Position numbers and translations under genes: made by a program. A DNA stretch of 64,000 nt from Cryobacterium ruanii. GTDB lineage: Bacteria > Actinomycetota > Actinomycetes > Actinomycetales > Microbacteriaceae. The stretch lies in NCBI RefSeq assembly GCF_004404055.1, contig NZ_SOHK01000020.1:1-64000 (forward strand). Reading direction: 5' to 3'. Shown here in pieces: positions 44,901-54,826 of the stretch (position 1 is its first letter; the number at the start of each line of letters is the position of its first letter). The notes beneath the pieces are model-generated. The model had not been told where the DNA came from. It worked only from the letters and a program-made list of their open reading frames with translations, and made no database searches.

Positions 44901-44933
44901 GTTGACGCTCACAGGGACGTGAGCTGTTTCAAC
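44901..44933. promoter_or_regulatory. Inverted repeat in whiB1 upstream region
   Basis: A perfect GCTCAC-N6-GTGAGC inner repeat (44907-44924) sits within an outer GTTGA/TCAAC pair (44901-44905 and 44929-44933). TTGACG at 44902 could serve as a -35. It is about 100 bases upstream of whiB1 and 65 bases from the divergent membrane-protein gene, so it may be an operator or a 5'-UTR hairpin. Confidence 0.45.
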
Positions 44934-45015
44934 GCGGTTATCGCGCAGATCCCACTTCCCTGCAACCGGCCATCACCCCTGAAACTCTGGCCAATCGGCC
45001 GTGCACTCATGTAAT

Positions 45016-45022
45016 AAAAGGA
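45016..45022 (+). promoter_or_regulatory. Shine-Dalgarno deciding the whiB1 start
   Basis: AAAAGGAG-type site a few bases before the ATG at 45031. It favours that start over the in-frame GTG at 45001. Confidence 0.75.
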
Positions 45023-45030
45023 GCATCCCT

Positions 45031-45279
45031 ATGGACTGGCGCGATAAAGCTGCCTGCCTCACCGCCGACCCGGAACTTTTCTTTCCGGTCGGCAACACTG
45101 GACCCGCTGTGGACCAGATCGAAAAGGCAAAGTCGGTGTGCGCCCGATGCAACGTCACCGAGGTGTGCCTCCAGTACGCACTCGAGACCGGACAGGACTC
45201 CGGAGTCTGGGGCGGCCTGAGCGAAGACGAGCGCCGGGCGCTCAAACGCCGCGCTGCACGTGCCCGCCGCGCCTCCTAG
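45031..45279 (+). CDS. whiB1: WhiB family iron-sulfur transcriptional regulator, WhiB1 type
   Basis: An 82-residue regulator with a [4Fe-4S] cluster held by Cys9, Cys37, Cys40 and Cys46 (C-x27-C-x2-C-x5-C). The turn GVWGGLSEDERRALKRR and a basic tail follow. The opening MDWRDKAACLTADPELFFPVGN and the tail match mycobacterial WhiB1, which is essential, nitric-oxide sensitive and binds the primary sigma factor. Its neighbour pdtaS, convergent downstream, is the same as in mycobacteria (whiB1/Rv3219, pdtaS/Rv3220c), which supports orthology. Confidence 0.95.
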   Translation: MDWRDKAACLTADPELFFPVGNTGPAVDQIEKAKSVCARCNVTEVCLQYALETGQDSGVWGGLSEDERRALKRRAARARRAS

Positions 45280-45302
45280 CGAGCGCGCACAACGATAGAA
45301 CG

Positions 45303-45350
45303 CGAGCCTGCGGCCATCCGGTATTCCGGAGGCCGCGGGCTCGTTTTTTT
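45303..45350 (+). terminator. Rho-independent terminator of whiB1
   Basis: The arms 45303-45315 and 45331-45343 pair over 13 positions with one wobble, with a small inner TCCGG/CCGGA hairpin in the loop. Seven Ts follow at 45344-45350. This is the clearest intrinsic terminator in the window. Confidence 0.93.
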
Positions 45351-45407
45351 GTGCCCGCCAGCCAGGCCTCGCGACCGAGCGAAACCGCGTCCGCTCGCGG
45401 GCCCACC

Positions 45408-45430
45408 TTTAGACGTGGGCCACGTCTAAA
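45408..45430. repeat. Perfect inverted repeat with 11-bp arms, one-base centre
   Basis: TTTAGACGTGG and CCACGTCTAAA flank a single G. It lies after the whiB1 terminator and 50 bases beyond the pdtaS stop. The one-base centre looks more like a protein-binding dyad than a terminator; no T-run follows on either strand outside the arms. Confidence 0.8.
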
Positions 45431-45479
45431 AACTGAGCCCTCGTTTCGGTTCCGGGTTCCATCCAGAAGAAAGCGGGGG

Positions 45480-46973
45480 CTAGCCTTCCTGCATGAACCG
45501 CAGGGGGATCTCGATCGTGACCTCGGTGCCGCTGCCCATCATGGTGTGCCAGTCGATGGTGCCGCCGAGTTCACCCTGAATGAGCGTGCGCACGATCTGC
45601 GTGCCGAGGCCCGAGCCGACCTTGCCCTCTGGCAGACCGGCGCCGGTGTCACGCACCATCACGGTGAGGGTCTCATCGCTGCGCTGGGCCTCGATCGATA
45701 CCTCGCCCTCACGCCCCGCGAGACCGTGCTCGACCGCGTTGGTCACGAGTTCGGTCAGCACGAGGGCGAGCGGAGTCGCATAGGCGCTCGGCAGCGTGCC
45801 GAAGCTTCCAAAGGACTTCGGGTGCACGGTCGTATTGTGAGCGGATGCGACCTCCACCGTCAGCAGCAGCACCCGTTCGAACACGGCGTCGAAGTCGACG
45901 ATCTGGCTGAGCCCCTCCGACAGGGTGTCGTGCACGACAGCGATGGCCGCGACCCGCCGCATCGCCTGGGTCAGCGCCTCGCGCGCCCGATCAGATTGGG
46001 TCCGCCTCGCCTGGATGCGCAGCAGTGACGCCACGGTCTGCAGGTTGTTCTTGACCCGGTGGTGGATTTCCCGGATGGTGGCATCCTTGGTGATCAGTTC
46101 GCGTTCCTGATGCCGCAGTTCGGTGACGTCACGCGACAGAATAATGGCACCGACCCGTTCGCCGCGATTACGGATGGGAATCGCCCGCAGCGACACTGTC
46201 ACCCCGCGCGCTTCAATGTCGGTGCGCCACGGCGCGCGTCCCGTGACCACGAGGGGCAGGGACTCGTCGACGACGGCGGTGCCGGTGAGCAGGCCCGTGG
46301 TGACTTCGGCGAGCGATTCGCCCTCGAGTTCCTCAGCGAAGCCCATGCGGTTGAACGCGGAGAGAGCATTGGGGCTGGCAAAGGTGGTCAGGCCGTCTCC
46401 GGAGAGCCGCAGCAGGCCGTCCGACGCGCGCGGGGCACCGCGGCGCGGTCCGGTCGGGGCGCCAAGGTCGGGAAAGTCGCCGGAGGCGATCATGGCGAAC
46501 AGGTCGTTCGCGCAGTCGTTGAACGTGAGCTCCTGGCGGCTCGGCGTGCGCGCCTCGCTTAGATTGGTGTGGCGGGTAAGCACCGCCACGGGGGTAGGCG
46601 CCACTTCGGAACCGGTCGTGCTCAGGCGACGCAGCACCGGAATGGCACGCACCCGGGTAGGAGTCTCCTCGTACCAGTCGGGAGCGTCACGGTCGACGAT
46701 CTTCGCGGTCTCAAAGGCTTCGGTGACCTGGTTGCGCCACTCGGCCTTGATGTGCTGGCCGACGAAATCCCGATAGAACAGGGTGGCCGCACTCGACGGG
46801 CGCGCGTGCGCGACCGCGACGAAGCCGCCGGAGGTCGTCGGAACCCACACCACCATGTCTGCGAAGGCAAGATCGGCCAGCAGCTGACCATCCGCGACGA
46901 GCATGTGCAGCCAGTCCACATCTTCCGCGCTGCTGCGGCCCTGGGCAAGTACGAGATCACTGAGAGTCGACAC
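45480..46973 (-). CDS. pdtaS: Sensor histidine kinase PdtaS (HisKA_2/HWE-like)
   Basis: A soluble 497-residue kinase. It has an N-terminal GAF-type domain (about residues 1-150), a PAS domain (about 170-300), and a HisKA_2 phosphoacceptor EIHHRVKNNLQTVASLL followed by an HATPase with LTELVTNAVEHGL and DTGAGLPEGKVGSGLGTQIV. In mycobacteria PdtaS signals to PdtaR, an ANTAR RNA-binding regulator, in response to copper, nitric oxide and nutrients; no pdtaR is in this window. GTG start at 46973, preceded by TAGGCT seven bases upstream, suggests a leaderless message. Convergent with whiB1. Confidence 0.92.
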   Translation of the reverse strand: MSTLSDLVLAQGRSSAEDVDWLHMLVADGQLLADLAFADMVVWVPTTSGGFVAVAHARPSSAATLFYRDFVGQHIKAEWRNQVTEAFETAKIVDRDAPDWYEETPTRVRAIPVLRRLSTTGSEVAPTPVAVLTRHTNLSEARTPSRQELTFNDCANDLFAMIASGDFPDLGAPTGPRRGAPRASDGLLRLSGDGLTTFASPNALSAFNRMGFAEELEGESLAEVTTGLLTGTAVVDESLPLVVTGRAPWRTDIEARGVTVSLRAIPIRNRGERVGAIILSRDVTELRHQERELITKDATIREIHHRVKNNLQTVASLLRIQARRTQSDRAREALTQAMRRVAAIAVVHDTLSEGLSQIVDFDAVFERVLLLTVEVASAHNTTVHPKSFGSFGTLPSAYATPLALVLTELVTNAVEHGLAGREGEVSIEAQRSDETLTVMVRDTGAGLPEGKVGSGLGTQIVRTLIQGELGGTIDWHTMMGSGTEVTIEIPLRFMQEG

Positions 46974-47089
46974 CCTCACTAGCCTAGATCCCCGCACGCA
47001 CCCACAACGCCCGCTGTGGTTACGCCACGACATTGGATCCATGATGTGCTCAGGCAGACTGTGATCAGGCATACTCTCGATGTCGGGCC

Positions 47090-48346
47090 TCAGAGTGCCG
47101 GGACGGTTCTGCGCCTCCAGCGAAGCAACCGCCGGTGCGGCTCTGGTTCCGGCTCGGGCAGGAGTACCGTGTGAACAAAACGACGGATGCTGACACGAGC
47201 TGGGGACTTCGGGCTCGAATCGCGTAACGTCAGTCCCGACTGTCGGGCTCGGTCGAGTGCGGTCTGGTCGTGCGGGACCAGGATCGATGCGTGGCTGCTG
47301 CCCAGTCTGAGCAGCGCGGATGCTATCTGCCGTCGCGGATTGGGCCCGACGGCGCTCGCGCGCACCTGATTGATGACGATGCTGGCCGAACCTCCATCCC
47401 TGACCTGGGCGAGGTCGATCTACGCGTGCAGAAACCGTGTCAGGCCAACCGGGTCAGCAAGCCCACAGGCGACGACATGATCGGCCGCCCGCAGGGCTGC
47501 GATGGTGGCCGCGTTGCGGCGGGGAGCCATCAGGTCGCTGCTTAGCTCTTCGTCGGTCTCCAGATTGAACCCGGTGTCCACCACCACGTAGTCCACCCAA
47601 CGCCGCAGTGCATCGATGGTGCGGGCCACTCGTTCGGTCGATAGCTCGGGCCAGCGCGATGGTCGACCGAGGCCGGTGAGAACCCAGAAGGCACCCCGGG
47701 GCGAGTTGTAGCGTTGCGCAATGCGCTCGAGTTCTGACTGGTTGAGGCTGTCACTCCCGGCCAGCCGGCACGCGGCCGCAAAGCCCGGTGCCTCGTCGAT
47801 CATGCCAAGGTTCGGCGCGATCGAGGCGCTGTAGGTGTCGACGTCGGCCAAGACCACGGTGTGGCCGGCTGCGGCGATTTCCGCGGCGATGTTGATGGCG
47901 AGGGTCGTGCGCCCGGGAGCGCCGGACGGCCCCCACACCGCGATCACGGAACCGGTGTTGAGCGCGCCGCCGGTGAAATGCCGCTCCCCCACACGTAAGG
48001 GAATGACGACGCCCGACACGAGCAGGTCCTCAATCTCCGACCAGTTGCAGGGGATCGCGACCGTTTCGTGGAGGCCGAGCGAGCCGGCGTGACGCCGCTC
48101 CTGTTCCGTCGCAGTGACGGCGACCACCTTGATTCCGCGATCGTCGCAGGCCAGGATCAACTGGCCGGTCAAGGATTCCCGTCGGCCGCTCACCACGACG
48201 ACGTGCGGCTGCCCGTGGGAGAGGGTATCCAGAAATTCCCGGGCGGTGTCAACGCGCGTGACCACGCTGTGACCACAGTCGATGATGTCGGCGAGCATGT
48301 TTTGTTCGGTGGCCCGGTCCAGCACGAGCGCGATCCGGGCCATCAT
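47090..48346 (-). pseudogene. CpaE/TadZ-like P-loop ATPase interrupted by an in-frame amber codon
   Basis: Two open segments in the same frame (48346-47423 and the rest to 47090), separated only by TAG at 47420-47422. The first has 308 residues. It holds a receiver-like N-terminus and a deviant Walker A, WGPSGAPGRTTLA (139-150), with Arg where Lys is usual, then VVLADVDTYSASIAPNLG and VVDTGFNLETD. It stops after GLTRFLHA. Past the stop the reading continues IDLAQVRDGGSASIVINQVRASAVGPNP to SPARVSIRRFVHTVLLPEPEPEP, the normal C-terminus of the family. A Tyr-to-stop change is the simplest explanation. A GTG at 47365 could restart translation. Overlaps the SAF gene by four bases. Confidence 0.85.
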
Positions 48347-48978
48347 GACCCCGCCGGGGCGTTCACGGGCACGATCGCGAGGGCGTCCCCGTTCATGATC
48401 GCTTCGAGCACGGCGCCCACGTTTCCCTTCGGCACGAGCATCTCGACCGATTGGCCGTTGTCTGCGGCGATGATGCCGGTCGGTTCGACGATCCGCACGA
48501 CGACGGCTTGCCCCACGAGAATCGTCGGCGGCGCGAATTCACTCGGCCCGGCAGCTCGCGCGGACCAGATATCAACGAGGGAGCCTGCCGAGATGGACAG
48601 GGCCAGTCGACCGGGAACATCGACGACGACACTGGTCACGTCGCTTCCCGACGAGTCCCCGACCGCCGATCGGGCCACGAGTTCCCCGGCCAGAATCGTT
48701 TGAGTGACGAGCAGCCCGTCCTTTAGGTCGGGTGCGGGCACGAGGTACAAATCGGCGGCGCCACCGAGCTGCACACGGCTTTCAACGAGGTCGGTCGGCT
48801 GGAGCTGGTCGCCGACGATCAGCGTATGCCGTGCGGTGTAGACCGCCGTGGTGCGATCGCTGCCGGCAACAATCGCCCCGACTCCCGCGATCGAAGCGAC
48901 GACGAGCACCAGACCGATGACGAATCGAGGGTCGACCCAGAATTGGCGGCGGGTGCGTGTGGGACGGGGTGTTTTCAT
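48343..48978 (-). CDS. SAF domain-containing protein (CpaB/RcpC-like)
   Basis: A 211-residue protein with one N-terminal transmembrane helix (about residues 16-38, FVIGLVLVVASIAGVGAIVA) and a SAF domain (about 47-110, YTARHTLIVGDQLQPTDLV). A second small beta domain ends EMLVPKGNVGAVLEAIMNGD. It resembles CpaB/RcpC pilus-assembly proteins. No secretion ATPase, secretin or pilin gene is nearby, so a role in a tad pilus is not supported. The ATG start at 48978 is clear. Its stop overlaps the CpaE-like start, suggesting the two proteins worked together. Confidence 0.82.
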   Translation of the reverse strand: MKTPRPTRTRRQFWVDPRFVIGLVLVVASIAGVGAIVAGSDRTTAVYTARHTLIVGDQLQPTDLVESRVQLGGAADLYLVPAPDLKDGLLVTQTILAGELVARSAVGDSSGSDVTSVVVDVPGRLALSISAGSLVDIWSARAAGPSEFAPPTILVGQAVVVRIVEPTGIIAADNGQSVEMLVPKGNVGAVLEAIMNGDALAIVPVNAPAGS

Positions 48979-49029
48979 CCGTTGCCTCGTTTGTCGGAAT
49001 CAGGTAGCTGGTTGGGGGCTGATCGAGCT

Positions 49030-49629
49030 CTAGCGCAGCCGAACGACATGAATCTGCCATAACGCTACGAGGCGGTAGTGCAGAATCTCGGGCGTGCGGC
49101 GAAAGGTTCCAAGCGGATGCACGGCCAGATCGAGGTGGTCACGCGCCACCCGGTCGATGGTGCCGGTCAGGACACCGCCGTAGGTGTCGAGCTCCAGGGT
49201 GCGCCTTTTTCGGCACAGGGTTCGCAACACAAAAGGAAACCCATAGCGTTCGGTCTGCTTGGCGGTCGACTCGGACTCGACGGAGAGGGAGGCCAGGATC
49301 TGCTCCTCAGTGAGCAGCACGGCAGCGATGGCCGACAAGGGAATCACACACTCAACGCGCTTGCTGTCGGCGCCCAGCAGGTCGGCCGCAAGCCAGTCCA
49401 GCCCGAGCGTCGTCGGTCGCAGCGTAAGGGTCTCACCGGTGACGAGCACCACGCTCAGCCGCAGCGTGCCGCCCAGACCGACGGACCGCAGTACGCTGCT
49501 CAGCCGAGTGCGCATGGAGACCTGTTCCAGGCGCTGGCGTTCCTTCTGCAGGCGCAAGCCAGTGGCCTCGGAGTGCAACTCGCGTTCGAGTTGCCCTTCG
49601 AGGTCATCAAACAGATCATCCCAGCGCAC
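49030..49629 (-). CDS. Conserved hypothetical protein, no recognised domain
   Basis: A 199-residue soluble protein I do not recognise. Residues 1-45 form a charged helix (MRWDDLFDDLEGQLERELHSEATGLRLQKERQRLEQ). The remainder alternates short beta strands and loops (LRLSVVLVTGETLTLRPTTLGLDWLAADLLG, ELDTYGGVLTGTIDRVARDHLDLAVH), reminiscent of a small-barrel fold. No signal peptide or membrane helix. It lies 51 bases upstream of the SAF gene on the same strand. Genes of this size commonly sit beside SAF and CpaE-like genes in actinobacteria, so it may belong to that unit. Confidence 0.78.
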   Translation of the reverse strand: MRWDDLFDDLEGQLERELHSEATGLRLQKERQRLEQVSMRTRLSSVLRSVGLGGTLRLSVVLVTGETLTLRPTTLGLDWLAADLLGADSKRVECVIPLSAIAAVLLTEEQILASLSVESESTAKQTERYGFPFVLRTLCRKRRTLELDTYGGVLTGTIDRVARDHLDLAVHPLGTFRRTPEILHYRLVALWQIHVVRLR

Positions 49630-49761
49630 AGGTTGAAAATAGCCGACGCCGGGCCTTCCCGCACGCGTTCTGCACAGGGTCTTTAAGCGCTCGACAGCCG
49701 GGGCACAAGGCTGGTTGGGTATGGCGCCACAAGAGTTGCACGGTCGATGCCTGGAGGAACG

Positions 49762-50190
49762 ATGACGTTACCCAAAAACAAGGACTTGCTCGCCCGTCAA
49801 CATCACGCGGACGAGCACAACCGGGACCCGCAGCCGACCCACCCCGTACTCCGGCCCGAGGTGAACCCCACGCTGCGGATCCTCGCCCTCCGCACCGTCG
49901 AGGTCATTGCCGGTGCCAGGGACCTTGAACAGCTCGCGCGCTGGGTGACCGACGACGTTTACGCCCGCCTGCAGATTCGGGTTACGATCGCGGCGCGGGC
50001 TCGAGCCGTCACGGGAATGGTCGCCGAACGGCCGCGACTGTGGATCGACCACGTCACGGTCGCGCCGACCGAGAACGACGGTTATGACGCCGTTATCCTG
50101 GTCCACGACCGGCGCCGACCGCACGTCGTCTGTTTAAAGCTGGAAGGCCGGGGACCGCGCTGGCTGGCCACCGTCCTCGTCGTGATGTGA
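49762..50190 (+). CDS. Rv3235 family protein
   Basis: A 142-residue protein with a polar N-terminal 40 residues and a conserved C-terminal core. The core includes PTLRILALRTVEVIAGARDLEQLARWVTDDVYARL, RAVTGMVAERPRLWIDHVTVAPT, and a strand ending VVCLKLEGRGPRWLATVLVVM. The pattern and its place beside secA fit the Rv3235 family of actinobacteria, whose function is unknown. GGAGGA lies a few bases before ATG 49762, so I prefer it to the in-frame ATG at 49747. Convergent with secA. Confidence 0.8.
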   Translation: MTLPKNKDLLARQHHADEHNRDPQPTHPVLRPEVNPTLRILALRTVEVIAGARDLEQLARWVTDDVYARLQIRVTIAARARAVTGMVAERPRLWIDHVTVAPTENDGYDAVILVHDRRRPHVVCLKLEGRGPRWLATVLVVM

Positions 50191-50229
50191 GATGGAGCAG
50201 CGCCTTCGCCGACGGATGCCTGCAGGCGA

Positions 50230-50257
50230 AACGCGCGCCCACGGATGGACGCGCGTT
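50230..50257. terminator. Hairpin between convergent Rv3235-family gene and secA
   Basis: AACGCGCG (50230-50237) pairs with CGCGCGTT (50250-50257) around a 12-base loop that itself has CCA/TGG. There is no U-run. Its position between two convergent stops supports a terminator role. Confidence 0.6.
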
Positions 50258-50283
50258 ACCGTTACCGGGCAGAATTTCAGCGG

Positions 50284-53091
<2,808 letters not shown>

Positions 53092-53228
53092 GAATGTACT
53101 CCACTAGTCAAACGGTGCAGACACGCGCTGCAGCAGCCCAATCGGACTGTCGCAGCGCACGCCCGCGCCTCTCGTCTGGCAGATGCCAGAGCACCGACCT
53201 GGTCGGCGGCTAAGGCAATGCTAGTTGG

Positions 53229-53933
53229 TCAGTTGGCACGCCCGCTGGCAACGGGCATAGCCTCCTGCAGCTCACCGACCGAACCGTCGAGTTCGATGAC
53301 TCCGTAGTCCCAGCCCTTGCGGCGGTAGACCACGCTCGGGCGCTTGGTCTCGACGTCCTGGAACAGGTAGAAGTCGTGGCCGACGAGCTCCATGAAGTAG
53401 AGGGCATCGTCGACGGACATGGGGGCCGCCGCGAAGACCTTACGACGGATGACGACAGGGCAATAGTCTTCCTCTTCGGCGGCAGCCGGAGCATCCGCTT
53501 GCACGATGGGAATCGCACCGGTGCGCACCCGTTCGAGCGTCTCGGGGTTGGCCGGCGTGATGTCGATGACGCTGAAACCGACCGAGGAAGCCTCGTGCAG
53601 CGAGGTGGGACGGTGGGCGCCGCCGCGATGCACCTTCTTGCGGTCCTTGGCGCGGCGAACCCGCTCGAGCAGACGACCAAGTGCCACATCAAAAGCAGCG
53701 TACTTGTCGGACCCGTCAGCTTCGGCCCGCACCAACGGCCCTTTGCCGATCAGGGTGAGTTCGACCCGATCGTTGCCGACAGCCGCGCCGTTCTTCTCAT
53801 GGTGCCGACTGACTTTGATCTCGAGCGCGAGGGCCTTCTCGGCGAGGAGGGCGATTTTCTCGGCCTTCTCCGTCGCGTAATCCCGGAAACGATCAGTAAT
53901 CCCAAGGTTGCGTCCGACGATGTTAGTTTCCAT
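53229..53933 (-). CDS. hpf: Ribosome hibernation promoting factor, long form (HPF/RaiA)
   Basis: A 234-residue long HPF. The N-terminal S30AE domain (about residues 1-105, METNIVGRNLGITDRFRDYATEKAEKI) binds the 30S decoding site. A linker leads to the C-terminal dimerisation domain (about 168-225, VIRRKVFAAAPMSVDDALYFMELVGHDFYLFQDVETKRPSVVYRRKGWDYGVIEL), which joins two 70S ribosomes into a 100S dimer. GGAGG lies six bases before the ATG. Gene order comF-hpf-secA matches mycobacteria. Expression is likely stationary-phase or stress linked, but no promoter motif is certain. Confidence 0.96.
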   Translation of the reverse strand: METNIVGRNLGITDRFRDYATEKAEKIALLAEKALALEIKVSRHHEKNGAAVGNDRVELTLIGKGPLVRAEADGSDKYAAFDVALGRLLERVRRAKDRKKVHRGGAHRPTSLHEASSVGFSVIDITPANPETLERVRTGAIPIVQADAPAAAEEEDYCPVVIRRKVFAAAPMSVDDALYFMELVGHDFYLFQDVETKRPSVVYRRKGWDYGVIELDGSVGELQEAMPVASGRAN

Positions 53934-54055
53934 GACGACCTCCAGTTTGGCGGACCGCCCTCAAACTGGGCGATCAATGCGCGCCTTTGTCTCCACCGTA
54001 GCCGTGAGAGTCAGATAAGTCACAGAATTTGTCGATCAGTTTGCCCGGATTGCGA

Positions 54056-54730
54056 CTACCGGGGCAGCAGACGGCGTGTTTCTGCCAGTGCCGCGAGGCC
54101 GACGACGATGCCGCCGGCAGCGAACACGGCGCGCCGCGCCTCGAGCAGGGTTGCGCCGGTGGTCACGATGTCGTCGACGAGAATGATCCGTACCTGGTCG
54201 AGCGGCCGCCTCGCAACGAGGGTGTTGCACTTGTTCGCGGCACGCTCCGCTCGGTTGAGGCCGACCTGGTCGACGGGCTCCCCGTGCTGCGCGAGCGCCG
54301 GGAACGGGTGCAGCCCGGCGCGGCGCAGCAGGGCATCGACCGGGTGATGCCCGCGCACGCGCCAGGCCCGCCGTGACGAGGGAACAGTGACGAGTTGAAT
54401 GCCCGCTGGAGGTCCGTTCAGGCTCGGTACAGCTGCGAGCGCGGCCACGATGGCCGCTCGCAGCGGCGCGGCGAGCGCGGCGGCGGCATCCGTTCGCCCG
54501 CCGTCTTTGTACGCGGCGATCGCGTGGCGGGCCACCCCCTCGTAGGTCAGGGCCGCCCAGACGAGGGCATCGTCGCGGGTGACCGGGTGCACGGCGGGGA
54601 GCAGGGCCAGCCGGCAGCTGGTGCACAGTGCGCGGTCGAGGGCACCGCAGCCGCTGCACTCGGTCGGCAGCACGACCGCCCAGGCGTCCAGGCTCGCGGC
54701 GGCCAGTCGATCGCGCAGCAGTCGGTTCAT
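54056..54730 (-). CDS. ComF family phosphoribosyltransferase-like protein
   Basis: A 224-residue ComF/GntX-type protein. The N-terminal zinc-ribbon-like segment is PTECSGCGALDRALCTSCRL (CxxC...CxxC), followed by the type-I PRTase motif VRIILVDDIVTTGATLLEA. ComF aids DNA uptake in competent bacteria. Many actinobacterial homologues lie in this lpqB-hpf-secA context without other competence genes, so the role here is open. ATG at 54730. It is 96 bases downstream of lpqB on the same strand. Confidence 0.9.
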   Translation of the reverse strand: MNRLLRDRLAAASLDAWAVVLPTECSGCGALDRALCTSCRLALLPAVHPVTRDDALVWAALTYEGVARHAIAAYKDGGRTDAAAALAAPLRAAIVAALAAVPSLNGPPAGIQLVTVPSSRRAWRVRGHHPVDALLRRAGLHPFPALAQHGEPVDQVGLNRAERAANKCNTLVARRPLDQVRIILVDDIVTTGATLLEARRAVFAAGGIVVGLAALAETRRLLPR

Positions 54731-54826
54731 TGGGCCAGTGTGCGCCCTGCTACCGGCTCGTACCGCCCGAGCCTGGAAACGGTGCAGAAGCGGGCCGTGA
54801 CGCGTCCTAGGGAGGAAGCCGTCCGG

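Noticed and set aside
47187-47545. Short plus-strand frames over the CpaE-like gene
   Set aside because: Antisense to the broken gene, no start signals or recognisable protein.
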